Shown: positions 1 to 9,309, counted from the stretch's first letter. The stretch is 64,000 nt of DNA from Halobacillus litoralis (GCF_004101865.1 NZ_CP026118.1:3861001-3925000), one strand, 5' to 3'. The notes: generated by a model not told the origin, from the sequence alone. Program-made: numbers and translations.

Positions 1-740
1 AAGCATTAGCAGCAGAACTGATTCCGACGTCGGGTATCGTAGAAAAATTACGCTTGATTAAGACGGATGAGGAGATTAGTATATTAAAGGATGCTGTTAA
101 GATTGCAGGTGATGCCTTTGAACATATTCTCGGCTACATAAAACCTGGTGTCAGAGAAATCGATGTTTCTAACGAGTTGGAATTCTTCATGCGAAAGCAG
201 GGAGCGACTTCCTCTAGTTTTGATATCATTGTTGCTTCTGGATACCGCTCTGCATTACCGCACGGAGTAGCATCTGAAAAACAAATCCAGTCAGGTGAGT
301 TAGTCACGCTTGATTTCGGCGCGCTATATAAAGGATATTGTTCAGACATAACGCGAACTATAGCCGTAGGTGAAATCAACGATCAGTTGAAAGAAATCTA
401 TGATACTGTTTTACAGGCGCAATTGAAAGGTATGGAAGGAATAAAAGCAGGAATTACTGGCAAAGAAGCCGATGCATTGACGCGTGATTATATCAAGGAG
501 AAAGGGTATGGCGAATATTTCGGTCATTCAACAGGACATGGATTGGGTCTGGATGTTCATGAAGGTCCAGGTTTATCTTTCCGTTCAGATCAAGTCCTCG
601 AGCAAGGTATGGTTGTCACAGTCGAACCGGGAATTTATGTTCCGAATGTAGGCGGCTGCCGCATTGAAGATGATACGATTGTCACGAAGTCAGGCAATGA
701 GCGTTTGAGTCACTCTTCAAAAGAATTGATCACGTTGTAA
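1..740 (+). CDS. papA: Xaa-Pro aminopeptidase / M24 peptidase, 5'-truncated by window
   Basis: The frame is open from base 3 with no start in the window, so only the C-terminal peptidase part of a Xaa-Pro aminopeptidase (YqhT type) is present; an internal TTG at 54 is not the true start. The M24 pita-bread metal ligands are visible: LDFGALY and CSDITRT supply two Asp, [12 protein letters not shown] the His, VTVEPGIY and GGCRIEDD the two Glu. The enzyme removes N-terminal residues ahead of proline using two metal ions, in the cytoplasm. It lies 19 bp upstream of efp, the same order as in B. subtilis, and the two are probably co-transcribed. Confidence 0.93.
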   Translation, partial: ALAAELIPTSGIVEKLRLIKTDEEISILKDAVKIAGDAFEHILGYIKPGVREIDVSNELEFFMRKQGATSSSFDIIVASGYRSALPHGVASEKQIQSGELVTLDFGALYKGYCSDITRTIAVGEINDQLKEIYDTVLQAQLKGMEGIKAGITGKEADALTRDYIKEKGYGEYFGHSTGHGLGLDVHEGPGLSFRSDQVLEQGMVVTVEPGIYVPNVGGCRIEDDTIVTKSGNERLSHSSKELITL

Positions 741-759
741 TTTTAAAGGAGGAACAAAG

Positions 760-1317
760 ATGATTTCAGTGAACGATTTTCGTACAGGTTTGACAATAGA
801 AGTAGAAGGGGATATTTGGCAGGTCATGGATTTCCAACATGTTAAGCCAGGTAAAGGGGCGGCGTTCGTCCGTTCAAAACTTCGTAACCTCCGTAATGGC
901 AATATCCAGGAAAAAACGTTTCGCGGCGGTGAAAAAGTGGAGCGTGCCCACATTGAAAACCGTAAAATGCAATATTTATATGCAAACGGCGATATGCATG
1001 CATTCATGGACACGGAAACATACGAACAAGTTGAAATTCCTACAGCTACGATTGAAGAGCAGCTGAACTACTTGAAAGAGAATATGGAAGTGCAAATCCA
1101 GTCTTATCAGAGTGAAACCATCGGTGTAGAACTTCCGAAAAACGTTGAACTTGAAGTGACAGAAACTGAGCCGGGAATCAAAGGAGATACAGCAAGCGGT
1201 GGTACAAAACCAGCGACGCTTGAAACAGGCTTGACTGTACAAGTTCCTTTCTTCATTAATGAAGGAGAGAAATTATTGATCAGTACAACAGATGGAAAAT
1301 ATGTTTCACGCGCCTAA
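760..1317 (+). CDS. efp: Translation elongation factor P
   Basis: A 185-residue protein of the usual EF-P length with the three beta-barrel OB-like domains. It binds between the P and E sites of the ribosome and relieves stalling at polyproline stretches. The domain I loop reads KPGKGAAF, with Lys32 at the tip; this is the residue that carries the modification in B. subtilis. The start is fixed by AAAGGAGGAAC a few bases before ATG. The gene ends just before a perfect palindromic terminator. yqhV, which lies between efp and spoIIIAA in B. subtilis, is absent here. Confidence 0.97.
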   Translation: MISVNDFRTGLTIEVEGDIWQVMDFQHVKPGKGAAFVRSKLRNLRNGNIQEKTFRGGEKVERAHIENRKMQYLYANGDMHAFMDTETYEQVEIPTATIEEQLNYLKENMEVQIQSYQSETIGVELPKNVELEVTETEPGIKGDTASGGTKPATLETGLTVQVPFFINEGEKLLISTTDGKYVSRA

Positions 1318-1330
1318 GCGTGGATGATAA

Positions 1331-1374
1331 AAAGAGAGCTTGCCCTGCATATGCAGGGCAAGCTCTCTTTTTAT
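1331..1374 (+). terminator. Rho-independent terminator after efp
   Basis: A perfect 20-base inverted repeat (1331-1350 against 1351-1370) with no spacer, ending in a T-rich tail. Because the arms start with AAAGAGAG and end with CTCTCTTT, it could act on both strands. The rest of the gap to 1641 has no credible gene and holds the spoIIIA promoter. Confidence 0.9.
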
Positions 1375-1581
1375 TGCTTTGGGATTTAAAAATAACTGGC
1401 TGTTTAATCAGGCTGATAAAAAATTTTCTGAAATTCTCCGAATATGTTCTTCTATTTTTGAATTTTTGATCATTGTAATTAGTAGGAAGCTTTTTATTTT
1501 GTTTTTCTATTCCGTCTCTATCATCTCCCATATGACTCACTTTGACTCTCTTAAATTCTTCTATTTTATATCATTCCATCT

Positions 1582-1610
1582 GTCATAAGCATGGAGTATA
1601 GACATACATA
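1582..1610 (+). promoter_or_regulatory. Sigma-E-type promoter of spoIIIA operon
   Basis: GTCATAAG (1582-1589) and CATACATA (1603-1610) are separated by 13 bases and closely match the mother-cell sigma-E pattern (GKCATATT, 13-15 bases, CATACAMT). The start codon of spoIIIAA follows 31 bases after the -10. The B. subtilis spoIIIA operon is known to be sigma-E dependent, so this assignment fits both the motif and the target. Confidence 0.75.
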
Positions 1611-1641
1611 TGAAGTAAACCAATTAAAGGAGTAAGAGAGG

Positions 1642-2619
1642 ATGAAGGAGATTATCCGTTTGTTTCCATCACCTATCCAACATCTCTTAAAAAGCGAGGT
1701 CTGTTGGAAGAGTGTCCAGGAAATCCGCTTGCGAGTCGATCGTCCCATTGAGATCTTAGATTCTTCCCATCATCAAAAATTAAAGGGAACCCTGATGACC
1801 CCTGAAAATCTATCTTTTGTTCTAAACCAGATCAGTCAATTCTCACTCTATCGATTCAAAGACGAATTAAAAGAGGGGTTCATTACAATCGAAGGCGGTC
1901 ATAGAGTTGGTTTGGCTGGAAAAGCGAACACTCATCACAATGAAGTAGATACTTTGAAGCATATCTCTTTCATGAATATCCGAGTCGCTAAGGCTACAAG
2001 TGGACAAGTCGAGAGTTTAGTACCGTATTTGTATAAGGATGGGAAATGGCAGAGCACGTTGATCATTGGTCCACCTCACTCAGGAAAAACGACAGTGCTA
2101 AGGGAACTCAGCAAATATATAGGCTCCCCTCATCGAGGTTATCAGGCTGCAAAGGTAGCAGTGGTAGACGAGCGTTCAGAAATCGCGGCGAGTATGAAAG
2201 GGGTTCCGCAACTAGAAGTAGGAGAGAGGACGGATGTCATGGATGCCTGTCCAAAAGCGGAAGGCATGATGATGATGATTCGATCGATGTCTCCAGATGT
2301 ATTGATCGTAGATGAAATAGGTGGAGAAACCGATGCGCTTGCTGTCCGGGAAGCCACGTTCACAGGGGTGGATGTCATATGCAGTATCCACGGAAACAGC
2401 TTGTCAGGGGTGAGAAAGAGACCTTCTGCCAATCGATTAATTGAAGAGCAGATTTTTGAAAGATACCTTATTTTAGAGCGTATGACACCAGCGAAACGGA
2501 GAGGTTTAACAATTTTGGATCAATCTGGACAAGTTCTTGCTACATGGAAGGGAAGTGATTCAGGTGCAATGGATCGGAGCCGTCATCATACTGACGGTCA
2601 CTACGTTAGCAGGTTTTGA
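1642..2619 (+). CDS. spoIIIAA: Stage III sporulation protein AA, secretion-type ATPase
   Basis: A 325-residue AAA-type ATPase related to type II/IV secretion ATPases. Walker A is GPPHSGKTT at residues 143-151 and Walker B is VLIVDEIGG around 220-228. It is the cytosolic motor of the SpoIIIA-SpoIIQ channel that joins mother cell and forespore. The start has AAAGGAGTAAGAG upstream. The last roughly 20 residues run into the spoIIIAB reading region, and the family normally ends nearer WKGS, so the tail looks like an extension caused by a displaced stop codon. First gene of an eight-gene operon. Confidence 0.95.
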   Translation: MKEIIRLFPSPIQHLLKSEVCWKSVQEIRLRVDRPIEILDSSHHQKLKGTLMTPENLSFVLNQISQFSLYRFKDELKEGFITIEGGHRVGLAGKANTHHNEVDTLKHISFMNIRVAKATSGQVESLVPYLYKDGKWQSTLIIGPPHSGKTTVLRELSKYIGSPHRGYQAAKVAVVDERSEIAASMKGVPQLEVGERTDVMDACPKAEGMMMMIRSMSPDVLIVDEIGGETDALAVREATFTGVDVICSIHGNSLSGVRKRPSANRLIEEQIFERYLILERMTPAKRRGLTILDQSGQVLATWKGSDSGAMDRSRHHTDGHYVSRF

Positions 2620-3073
2620 TATCGCTTCTAGATATAAGCAAAGACCCGGCCACATCCGGCAGTGGAAAAACGCCCTGCAAATGATAGAAGCAGAAATGGT
2701 CTATGGTCAATCCTCATTATGGGAAGTTTGTGAAAGTTTAGCCAGGCATTTGCCAAGACCGATTTCTCAATTTTTCGAGAAAATTGTCCAGGAGCAAGCC
2801 ACATGTGATGATTTCTCTCAGCTTTGGTCCGAACAATTGAAGAAACACTGGTCTTGGAATGCGATGACAAAAACTGAGCTGGAAATATTGATTCAGTTCG
2901 GACGTACATTGGGTCAACACGATTTAGAGCAGCAGCAAAAACAAATTCAATTGACACTCCATCACCTTGACCGTGAACTCCATGAAGCTCTCGAGGCTGG
3001 TGAGCAATACCAAAAGATGGCCAGAGGGATGGGTATCTTGAGCGGGTTGCTCGTAATTATCTTAATTATATAA
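2564..3073 (+). CDS. spoIIIAB: Stage III sporulation protein AB
   Basis: A 169-residue protein with an N-terminal membrane segment (WIGAVIILTVTTLAGF), a helical middle rich in Gln and Glu, and a C-terminal hydrophobic segment (GILSGLLVIILII). This is the GspF-like architecture of SpoIIIAB in the SpoIIIA channel. GTG at 2564 was chosen because AAGGGA lies 10 bases upstream and the product then starts MQWIGAV, in line with the B. subtilis protein; in-frame TTG 2537 and GTG 2555 are alternatives. It overlaps spoIIIAA by 56 bases, which suggests translational coupling. Confidence 0.93.
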   Translation: MQWIGAVIILTVTTLAGFDIASRYKQRPGHIRQWKNALQMIEAEMVYGQSSLWEVCESLARHLPRPISQFFEKIVQEQATCDDFSQLWSEQLKKHWSWNAMTKTELEILIQFGRTLGQHDLEQQQKQIQLTLHHLDRELHEALEAGEQYQKMARGMGILSGLLVIILII

Positions 3074-3090
3074 AAGGGGGAAGGGCAATT

Positions 3091-3297
3091 GTGCTTCAAG
3101 ATGCATCGATCTTGTTCCAAATAGCAGGTGTGGGAATAATTGTCGCTATGATTCACAGTATTTTAAAACAAATGGGAAAAGAGGAAATCGCACAGGTTGT
3201 AACGTTAACAGGCTTTATCATTGTCCTGTTCATCGTACTTCACCGCCTGGCCGATCTTTTTCAGCAGATCAAATCGGTTTTCCTTTATCAAGGGTAG
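3091..3297 (+). CDS. spoIIIAC: Stage III sporulation protein AC
   Basis: A 68-residue protein with two membrane segments, exactly the usual SpoIIIAC length. It starts with GTG behind AAAAGGGGGAAGG. It is a membrane component of the SpoIIIA feeding-tube complex made in the mother cell. The intergenic spacing to spoIIIAD is only 4 bases. Confidence 0.95.
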   Translation: MLQDASILFQIAGVGIIVAMIHSILKQMGKEEIAQVVTLTGFIIVLFIVLHRLADLFQQIKSVFLYQG

Positions 3298-3301
3298 CGT
3301 C

Positions 3302-3694
3302 ATGGACATCATTCAAGTCGTATCCTTAGGATTAGTGGCGGCTTTATTGATTATATTGCTGCAAGAACAAAAATCCTCGGTCGCCTTTCTGCTCCTTTTG
3401 TTCACTGTGATCATCATATTTTTATCTATTCTTGATCAGGTGAAGCATATTTTTTCACTGCTTGCTTATATCGCAGCACAAGCACAAATTGAACCAGTGT
3501 ACTTCAAGACGATTTTGAAAATTATCGGAATTGCTTATATCGCAGAGTTCGGAGCGCAGCTGATCCGAGATGCGGGGTTGAACGCCCTGGCTTCTAAGGT
3601 AGAGCTTGCCGGAAAATTGTTCATTCTCATGCTGGCAATTCCCATTGTCACAGCTGTGATAGAGACAATATTGAACTTCATACCAGGTACCTAG
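3302..3694 (+). CDS. spoIIIAD: Stage III sporulation protein AD
   Basis: A 130-residue polytopic membrane protein starting MDIIQVVSLGLVAALL, paralogous in fold to SpoIIIAC, with about four membrane segments and the conserved AEFGAQLIRDAG stretch before the last. ATG 3302 follows AAGGG about ten bases upstream; a longer in-frame reading from 3221 would overlap most of spoIIIAC and is not supported. The product belongs to the SpoIIIA channel. Confidence 0.94.
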   Translation: MDIIQVVSLGLVAALLIILLQEQKSSVAFLLLLFTVIIIFLSILDQVKHIFSLLAYIAAQAQIEPVYFKTILKIIGIAYIAEFGAQLIRDAGLNALASKVELAGKLFILMLAIPIVTAVIETILNFIPGT

Positions 3695-3713
3695 GAAAAT
3701 CGGGAGGGATGCA

Positions 3714-4880
3714 ATGAAACGATTATTGACGTTGTGCTGCCTAGTCATCGGATTGGTGGGGTCTCCAATAGTCTCCTTCGCTTCTTCTTCCTCTCCCGAT
3801 GCAGTTCCTTCGATGCTGGATCATGTGACGACAGAGGAATTAGAGGAAAGCTGGAAACAATTAAATCACGAGTATGGGGAATACATGCCTACATTCAATA
3901 CAAACAACTTCCGTGAATTCATCGAGAGTGAGAGCTCTGTTAAGTCTTCTGATTGGTTCTCAGGTATTTTGAAATTCTTTTTTCATGAATTGCTGTTGAA
4001 TGGAAAGCTGCTTGCTTCTTTGTTATTTTTGACGTTATTCAGTACGTTATTGCAGTCAGTCCAGTCGGCATTTGAAAACTCTGTTGTCAGCCGGATTGCA
4101 TATATGGTTGTCTATCTCGTTCTACTGACTTTGGCATTAGAAAGTTTCGGCCAGGTAATTGACTATACCTTGAATGCAATCGAACGCATGAGCAGCTTCA
4201 TGATTGGCCTGATTCCGCTTCTATTGGGAATCATGGCATCTTTCAGTCATTTGATGTCGATCTCTTTCTTCCACCCTATTATCGTAGCACTTGTACAGTC
4301 CAGCGGTCTTTTAGTCAAATACCTGCTCATTCCATTATTCGCTTCTTCTGCTTTACTTTTGATTGTTGGAAGTTTGAATGAGACGTATAAGGTCGATCAG
4401 CTTGCTGAATTATTGAGAAAAACAGGGCTTGCCATTATGGGTATTTTCTTGACGATATTTCTCGGCGTCATTTCCGTGCAGGGTACAGTCACTGCCGTTC
4501 AAGATGGGATCACGATGAAAACAGCAAGGTTTGTCACTGGTAATTTCGTTCCTGTCATCGGAAGACTTTTTACAGATGCGACGGACACCATCTTAGGCGC
4601 ATCACTTGTATTGAAGAATACATTAGGTATCGCAGGTGTAGTCATCCTACTGGGGATTGCTGTATTTCCTGCTTTGAAAGTATTAGCGATCGCTATCATA
4701 TATAAAATAGCAGCGGCTTTGCTGCAGCCACTTGGTGATGGTCCAATCATCCAGGCTATGGATGTCGTCAGTCGACATATTATGTATATATTTGCTGCAT
4801 TATTAATGGTCTCGATGATGTTCTTCTTAGTCATCGTTATCATGGTGGCTGCCAGTAATATCACTATGATGGTCAGGTAG
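3714..4880 (+). CDS. spoIIIAE: Stage III sporulation protein AE
   Basis: A 388-residue polytopic protein. A cleavable signal peptide (MKRLLTLCCLVIGLVGSPIVSFASS) is followed by an extracytoplasmic region of about 75 residues and then roughly seven or eight membrane segments. Length and layout match B. subtilis SpoIIIAE. It is predicted to be the large membrane subunit of the mother cell-forespore channel. GGGAGG precedes the ATG. Confidence 0.95.
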   Translation: MKRLLTLCCLVIGLVGSPIVSFASSSSPDAVPSMLDHVTTEELEESWKQLNHEYGEYMPTFNTNNFREFIESESSVKSSDWFSGILKFFFHELLLNGKLLASLLFLTLFSTLLQSVQSAFENSVVSRIAYMVVYLVLLTLALESFGQVIDYTLNAIERMSSFMIGLIPLLLGIMASFSHLMSISFFHPIIVALVQSSGLLVKYLLIPLFASSALLLIVGSLNETYKVDQLAELLRKTGLAIMGIFLTIFLGVISVQGTVTAVQDGITMKTARFVTGNFVPVIGRLFTDATDTILGASLVLKNTLGIAGVVILLGIAVFPALKVLAIAIIYKIAAALLQPLGDGPIIQAMDVVSRHIMYIFAALLMVSMMFFLVIVIMVAASNITMMVR

Positions 4881-4890
4881 GGTGGTGAAT

Positions 4891-5493
4891 GTGCAACTTT
4901 TCATCGAATGGATTACGAAAATCGTCTTATTTCTTATATTAGCGATGATGGCAGATGCATTACTGCCTTCTGGAGTGATGAAAAAATACGCCCGGCTTGT
5001 TATGTCCATTCTGCTGCTTCTTATTTTTCTCGGACCTTTACTTCAGCTTTTGAAGATTGAACCAGAGCGCTTGATCCAACAAGCCGATGATACGATGCAG
5101 GAACAATGGAATACAGAGTTATTGGATGAAAATATAGAATCTAAGAAAAATGAAATACTCGAGGGACAAGATGCATATAAATTAGAACAAGTTACCCAAT
5201 CCTTAGCTGCTGAAATTGAGGAACCTTTGAAAGAAGAGCAGAATCTAGCCCTTATGAATGTAGAAATGAGCTTTCTTCAAGAGCCATACAGTATGGAGAC
5301 ACTGGACAAGCTGACCCTCACAGTATCACGTGACAATCAACCCCATACTGTAGAGGAAGTGGACATTACGGTAATGGAAGATACGAGTCCAGAAGAGGGT
5401 GGAGACGATCCCAAAGTACAAAAATGGGTAGCTGATTTCTTAAACTTGGACAAAGAACAAATCGATATCCGCTGGGAGGAAGAGGATGGATAA
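4891..5493 (+). CDS. spoIIIAF: Stage III sporulation protein AF
   Basis: A 200-residue protein with two N-terminal membrane segments (IVLFLILAMMADALL and LVMSILLLLIFLGPLL) and a soluble ring-building domain. Three in-frame GTG codons occur at 4882, 4885 and 4891; 4891 is preferred because GGTGGTG lies just upstream and the product then starts MQLFIEWITKIV, aligning with B. subtilis SpoIIIAF. Its end overlaps spoIIIAG by 8 bases, a sign of coupled translation. Confidence 0.92.
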   Translation: MQLFIEWITKIVLFLILAMMADALLPSGVMKKYARLVMSILLLLIFLGPLLQLLKIEPERLIQQADDTMQEQWNTELLDENIESKKNEILEGQDAYKLEQVTQSLAAEIEEPLKEEQNLALMNVEMSFLQEPYSMETLDKLTLTVSRDNQPHTVEEVDITVMEDTSPEEGGDDPKVQKWVADFLNLDKEQIDIRWEEEDG

Positions 5494-6112
5494 ATGGTGG
5501 AATAAGCTGTTGCAACCTTTGTCTAGTAAAGAAGGGAGAAAAATCAACAAACCGAAATATTTCATCGGGTTAGGCATAATCGGAATCCTCATCATTTTAA
5601 CGAGTAACTGGTTTTCTTCTGATCCACCCGCACCACAACAAGTGCCGGACCAAGGAGTGCCATCACAAGAGGAAGAATCCGCAGCGCCTAAAACAGGTGA
5701 GATGACGAACTCCATTTCACAGTTGGAAGTGGAATATGAAAAACAACTCAAGCCGTTACTTGAAAACATTCAAGGTGTCAATGCCGTGGATATTATGATC
5801 AACCTGTCCTCTACACATAAAAAAGTGTATGACAAAAACTTAATCATAGGAAAGCAAACAACAAAAGAAAATGATAAGAACGGAGGCGAACGGGAAATTG
5901 AAGATTATTCGAGAGAACAGCAGTTAGTCCTCGTCCGTCAAGGCGATCGCGAAGTACCACTACTCACACAAACGTCCAAGCCAGACGTCAGTGGAGTTTT
6001 CGTGACTGCTGAAGGTGTCGATCAAATGCAGGTGAAAGCGTGGGTGGTTGAAGCTGTCGCTAGAGTATTGGATGTGCCGACACACAGGATTTCCGTCTTG
6101 CCTAAACAATAA
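5486..6112 (+). CDS. spoIIIAG: Stage III sporulation protein AG
   Basis: A 208-residue single-pass membrane protein: a basic cytosolic N-terminus, one membrane helix (FIGLGIIGILIILTSNWF, about residues 27-44), a Pro/Gln/Glu-rich linker and a soluble domain with the EVEYEKQLKPLLENIQGV start of the ring-building motif. The family forms the large oligomeric ring in the intermembrane space. GGAGGAAGAGG within the end of spoIIIAF serves as its ribosome binding site. Confidence 0.94.
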   Translation: MDKWWNKLLQPLSSKEGRKINKPKYFIGLGIIGILIILTSNWFSSDPPAPQQVPDQGVPSQEEESAAPKTGEMTNSISQLEVEYEKQLKPLLENIQGVNAVDIMINLSSTHKKVYDKNLIIGKQTTKENDKNGGEREIEDYSREQQLVLVRQGDREVPLLTQTSKPDVSGVFVTAEGVDQMQVKAWVVEAVARVLDVPTHRISVLPKQ

Positions 6113-6124
6113 GGAGGGGTTACC

Positions 6125-6676
6125 TTGGTTAAAAAGCAAACAGTTTGGTTGTTGACAATGTTGAGTTTGTTGATCGTATTGAGTGTGTATTATATGACAT
6201 CACCGGATAGTGGAGAAATGGCCTTCATACAAGAAGATGAATGGGCGGAAATCACCGATGAAGCGACAGGGGAAGAAGGTGTGGAAACCACTGGAGATGG
6301 GACGGTGATTTCTCAAGTTTCCACAGAGGAACTCTTCTCAGCCATCCGCTTGGATATGCAGCAGGAACGAGACCAAGTAACTGAACAATTATCTGAGATC
6401 ATGGCCTCCAGCGATTATTCTACCGAAGAAAAAAATGAAGCTTTAGAAAAAATGGAGACCATCAAATCGACCCAATCCAAAGAGTCAATCATTGAAAATA
6501 CGATTCTAGCCAGTGATTCTTATGAGGATGTTCTGGTTAGAGCTGAAGATGATGTTGTTCATGTAACCGTCAGAGCAAATGAACTTTCTAAAACGGAAAC
6601 AAACCAAATCATCCAGATGGTATCAGATGAATTCGGCCAAAAAACGGTCCAAGTCCAGTTTCAGCCAACAAGTTAA
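6125..6676 (+). CDS. spoIIIAH: Stage III sporulation protein AH
   Basis: A 183-residue protein with one N-terminal membrane helix (WLLTMLSLLIVLSVYYM) and an extracytoplasmic ring-building (YscJ/FliF-like) domain at the C-terminus. In the known system it binds forespore SpoIIQ to bridge the two membranes. It is shorter than the 218-residue B. subtilis protein, mostly in the acidic linker. It starts with TTG behind AAGGAGGGG and is the last gene of the operon, followed directly by a terminator. Confidence 0.93.
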   Translation: MVKKQTVWLLTMLSLLIVLSVYYMTSPDSGEMAFIQEDEWAEITDEATGEEGVETTGDGTVISQVSTEELFSAIRLDMQQERDQVTEQLSEIMASSDYSTEEKNEALEKMETIKSTQSKESIIENTILASDSYEDVLVRAEDDVVHVTVRANELSKTETNQIIQMVSDEFGQKTVQVQFQPTS

Positions 6677-6683
6677 ATCATTG

Positions 6684-6721
6684 AAAACCTCACCCCTGTT
6701 CCAAAGGGGTGAGGTTTTTTT
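6684..6721 (+). terminator. Terminator of spoIIIA operon
   Basis: A 13-bp stem (6684-6696 with 6706-6718), 9-base loop and a run of T residues, 8 bases after the spoIIIAH stop. Confidence 0.92.
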
Positions 6722-7015
6722 GTATCAATAAAATTAAATGATGGAAAGGGGAAGTGAAAGGTGTGCCATATCTTTAAACAGGGTAAAGATACTGCAGCGG
6801 GTTCTATCACTGACTGCCTAACGACATCGTTATTTAGCAATCGCAGCTTTTGTTAGTTTCAGCCATTTAAGGAGTGCTTTCTTTTGAAATTATTAAAGAA
6901 GATGCTTACGCTTTCATGTGGGAAGTTGCAGGGAAGTGGTATTCTATAATAGAATGTTAAGAGGAGTTATTAGTACCAGTTATAAAAAGTTATTTTACAT
7001 AAAGGGGTGCCACAT
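6722..7015 (+). promoter_or_regulatory. accB leader: promoter, FapR-like site and short leader ORF
   Basis: This 294-base gap precedes accB. TATAAT lies at 6945-6950, without a good -35 at standard spacing (TTGCAG at 6926 is too close). At 6970-6985 the sequence TTAGTACCAGTTATAA keeps the left half of the FapR operator pattern (TTAGTACCTRGTACTAA) and part of the right half, about 20 bases after the -10. Upstream, AAGGAG (6869-6874) precedes a TTG-started 21-codon frame (6884-6949) that ends over the -10 box; its role is unknown. AAAGGGG before ATG 7016 is the accB ribosome binding site. Confidence 0.45.
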
Positions 7016-7522
7016 ATGTTGAAGGTGCAAGAAATTCGTGAAATTATTAAATTGATCGACCAATCCAATATTGATGAATTTTGTTATGAAGCTAATGGAA
7101 CAAAAGTGCAAATGAAAAAACAACAAGGACAAGTTGTAACAGAACCTGCTCAGGCCCCGCAGCCCGTCCAGGCAAAAGCGGAGCCTAAACCAGAGGTGAA
7201 AGAGCAAGCACCGCAACAGCAGCCAAAGGAAGATCCGGCGGAAGAAGAGACTGCCCCCGTTCAGGATTCCAAGAGTGATTATGATGCGGAAGTGACGTCT
7301 CCGATGGTTGGAACGTTCTATCAATCACCATCACCGGATCAAGATGTTTATGTGAAGATCGGGGATCAGGTGAAAGAAGATTCCGTAGTCTGTATTGTCG
7401 AAGCAATGAAATTATTTAATGAAATTGAAGCGGAAGTATCAGGGGAAATCGTCGAGATTCTTGTTAAAGACGGCGAACTGGTAGAATATGGTCAGCCGTT
7501 GTTCCGCGTAAAGTCTAAGTAA
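7016..7522 (+). CDS. accB: Biotin carboxyl carrier protein of acetyl-CoA carboxylase
   Basis: A 168-residue protein. An N-terminal domain (about 1-40) is followed by a Pro/Ala/Gln/Glu-rich linker (about 41-88) and the biotinyl domain, with the biotin-accepting Lys132 in EAMKLFNE. It carries the carboxyl group between biotin carboxylase and carboxyltransferase in the first step of fatty acid synthesis. ATG 7016 sits 8 bases after AAAGGGG; an in-frame GTG at 7007 overlaps that site and is rejected. It is followed after 15 bases by accC. Confidence 0.96.
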   Translation: MLKVQEIREIIKLIDQSNIDEFCYEANGTKVQMKKQQGQVVTEPAQAPQPVQAKAEPKPEVKEQAPQQQPKEDPAEEETAPVQDSKSDYDAEVTSPMVGTFYQSPSPDQDVYVKIGDQVKEDSVVCIVEAMKLFNEIEAEVSGEIVEILVKDGELVEYGQPLFRVKSK

Positions 7523-7537
7523 ACGGGGGATGAGACG

Positions 7538-8896
7538 TTGATTAAAAAAGTTCTGATAGCCAACCGCGGGGAAATAGCGGTCCGGATCATTCGTGCTTGC
7601 AAAGAAATGGGCATCGAAACGGTCGCTGTTTATTCCGAAGCAGATAAAGAAGCGTTGCACGTCCAACTTGCTGATGAAGCATATTGTGTAGGACCGACGC
7701 TAAGTAAAGATAGTTACTTGAATTATACGAATATAATGAGTCTTGCAACATTGACCGAAACCGATGCCATCCATCCAGGTTATGGATTTTTAGCTGAAAA
7801 TGCCGAATTCGCCGAAATGTGTGAGGAATGCAACATTACCTTCATCGGCCCATCTGCATACGCTATCCAGAAGATGGGGACCAAAGACGTGGCGAGAGAA
7901 ACGATGAGAGAAGCTGGCGTCCCTGTCGTTCCAGGTTCTGCCGGGATTATTGAAGATGAAGAGGATGGTCTGAAAGTAGCCGGGGAGATCGGATATCCTG
8001 TTATCATCAAAGCGACAGCCGGAGGTGGCGGTAAAGGGATTCGTGTTGCTCGTAATGAAGAAGATTTGAAAAAAGGAATCCGCATGACCCAACAGGAAGC
8101 TGAAACGGCTTTTGGAAACCCGGGAGTTTACATTGAGAAATTCATTGAAGATTTCCGACACGTAGAAATCCAGGTGTTGGCAGATAACCACGGAAATGCC
8201 GTACACCTGGGGGAACGTGATTGTACGATTCAGCGCCGCCTTCAGAAGCTGATTGAAGAAACACCATCGCCTGCGATTTCAGATGCAATGAGAGAGAAGA
8301 TGGGGGATGCGGCTGTTAAAGCTGCTTTAGCTGTGGATTATTCAGGTGCAGGTACTGTCGAGTTTATTTTCGATAAAGAAGCGGACTCCTTTTACTTTAT
8401 GGAGATGAATACGAGAATCCAAGTGGAACATCCTGTGACAGAGATGGTGACAGGTGTCGATTTGATAAGAGAGATGTTATTGATTGCAAATAACGAACCA
8501 CTTTCCTTTACTCAAGAGGAAATCAAATTTGAAGGCTGGTCGATTGAATGTCGGATAAATGCAGAAAATCCACACAAGGACTTCATGCCCTCTGCTGGGA
8601 AAATCGATATGTACCTTCCACCTGGTGGACTCGGAGTACGCGTGGATTCTGCCGCATATCCAGGGTATATGATCCCTCCCTATTATGATTCGATGGTTGC
8701 GAAACTGATCACATATGGCAGGGATCGTGACGAAGCCATTCGCCGGATGAAGCGTGCATTGGATGAATTCGTGATCGAAGGTGTTTATACAACCATTCCA
8801 TTTCACCAGCGGGTCATGAACCATGAAATTTTCGTTGGAGGAGATTTTAACACGAAGTTCTTAGAGAAATATACTATAATGAAAGATGAATCCTAA
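7538..8896 (+). CDS. accC: Biotin carboxylase subunit of acetyl-CoA carboxylase
   Basis: A 452-residue ATP-grasp enzyme, close to the 450 residues of B. subtilis AccC. It carboxylates biotin on AccB using ATP and bicarbonate. Visible motifs are the N-terminal [14 protein letters not shown], the glycine-rich ATP loop [12 protein letters not shown], and the catalytic [14 protein letters not shown]. It starts with TTG behind GGGGGATGAG. No separate propionyl-CoA carboxylase biotin subunit is seen in the window, so this subunit could also serve the carboxyltransferase at 42373. Confidence 0.97.
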   Translation: MIKKVLIANRGEIAVRIIRACKEMGIETVAVYSEADKEALHVQLADEAYCVGPTLSKDSYLNYTNIMSLATLTETDAIHPGYGFLAENAEFAEMCEECNITFIGPSAYAIQKMGTKDVARETMREAGVPVVPGSAGIIEDEEDGLKVAGEIGYPVIIKATAGGGGKGIRVARNEEDLKKGIRMTQQEAETAFGNPGVYIEKFIEDFRHVEIQVLADNHGNAVHLGERDCTIQRRLQKLIEETPSPAISDAMREKMGDAAVKAALAVDYSGAGTVEFIFDKEADSFYFMEMNTRIQVEHPVTEMVTGVDLIREMLLIANNEPLSFTQEEIKFEGWSIECRINAENPHKDFMPSAGKIDMYLPPGGLGVRVDSAAYPGYMIPPYYDSMVAKLITYGRDRDEAIRRMKRALDEFVIEGVYTTIPFHQRVMNHEIFVGGDFNTKFLEKYTIMKDES

Positions 8897-8910
8897 AAGG
8901 AGTGGTCATA

Positions 8911-9309
8911 GTGAGTGAAAAGCAATTGTTGAATGTGACGGACGGATCGACATTAGGCAATATAGAGATTGCTCCTGAAGTAATTGAAGTCATCGCCGGG
9001 ATCGCTGTATCGGAGGTTGCTGGTGTTGCCTCCATGCGGGGAAATTTCGCTTCTGGTGTAGCAGAGCGCCTTGGGAAGAAGAACCATGGTAAAGGTGTGA
9101 AGGTTGAGTTGACCGAGAGCGGGATATTGCTCGATGCTTACGTCGTTGTGGATTACGGAATTTCGATTCCCGATACAGCACAGAAAATCCAGGACAATAC
9201 AAGGCAAGCGCTTAAAAATATGACCGCACTCGAAATAAAAGAAATCAATGTGCATATTGTTGGTGTACAGATGGAAAAAGAAGAAGAAATTGAAGTGGAA
9301 GAATTTTAA
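8911..9309 (+). CDS. yqhY: Asp23/Gls24 family envelope stress protein YqhY
   Basis: A 132-residue Asp23-family (DUF322) protein: GNIEIAPEVIEVIAGIAVSEVAGV at the start of the domain and an acidic C-terminal tail. In Bacillaceae it regularly follows accBC and is thought to affect acetyl-CoA carboxylase activity. GTG 8911 is chosen because AAAAGGAG lies 8 bases upstream; the frame also reads from GTG 8902, which overlaps that site. A terminator follows. Confidence 0.9.
   Translation: MSEKQLLNVTDGSTLGNIEIAPEVIEVIAGIAVSEVAGVASMRGNFASGVAERLGKKNHGKGVKVELTESGILLDAYVVVDYGISIPDTAQKIQDNTRQALKNMTALEIKEINVHIVGVQMEKEEEIEVEEF

Noticed and set aside
1340..1588. 82-codon frame between efp and spoIIIAA
   Set aside because: It starts inside the terminator palindrome, covers the sigma-E promoter, has no ribosome binding site and no resemblance to YqhV.
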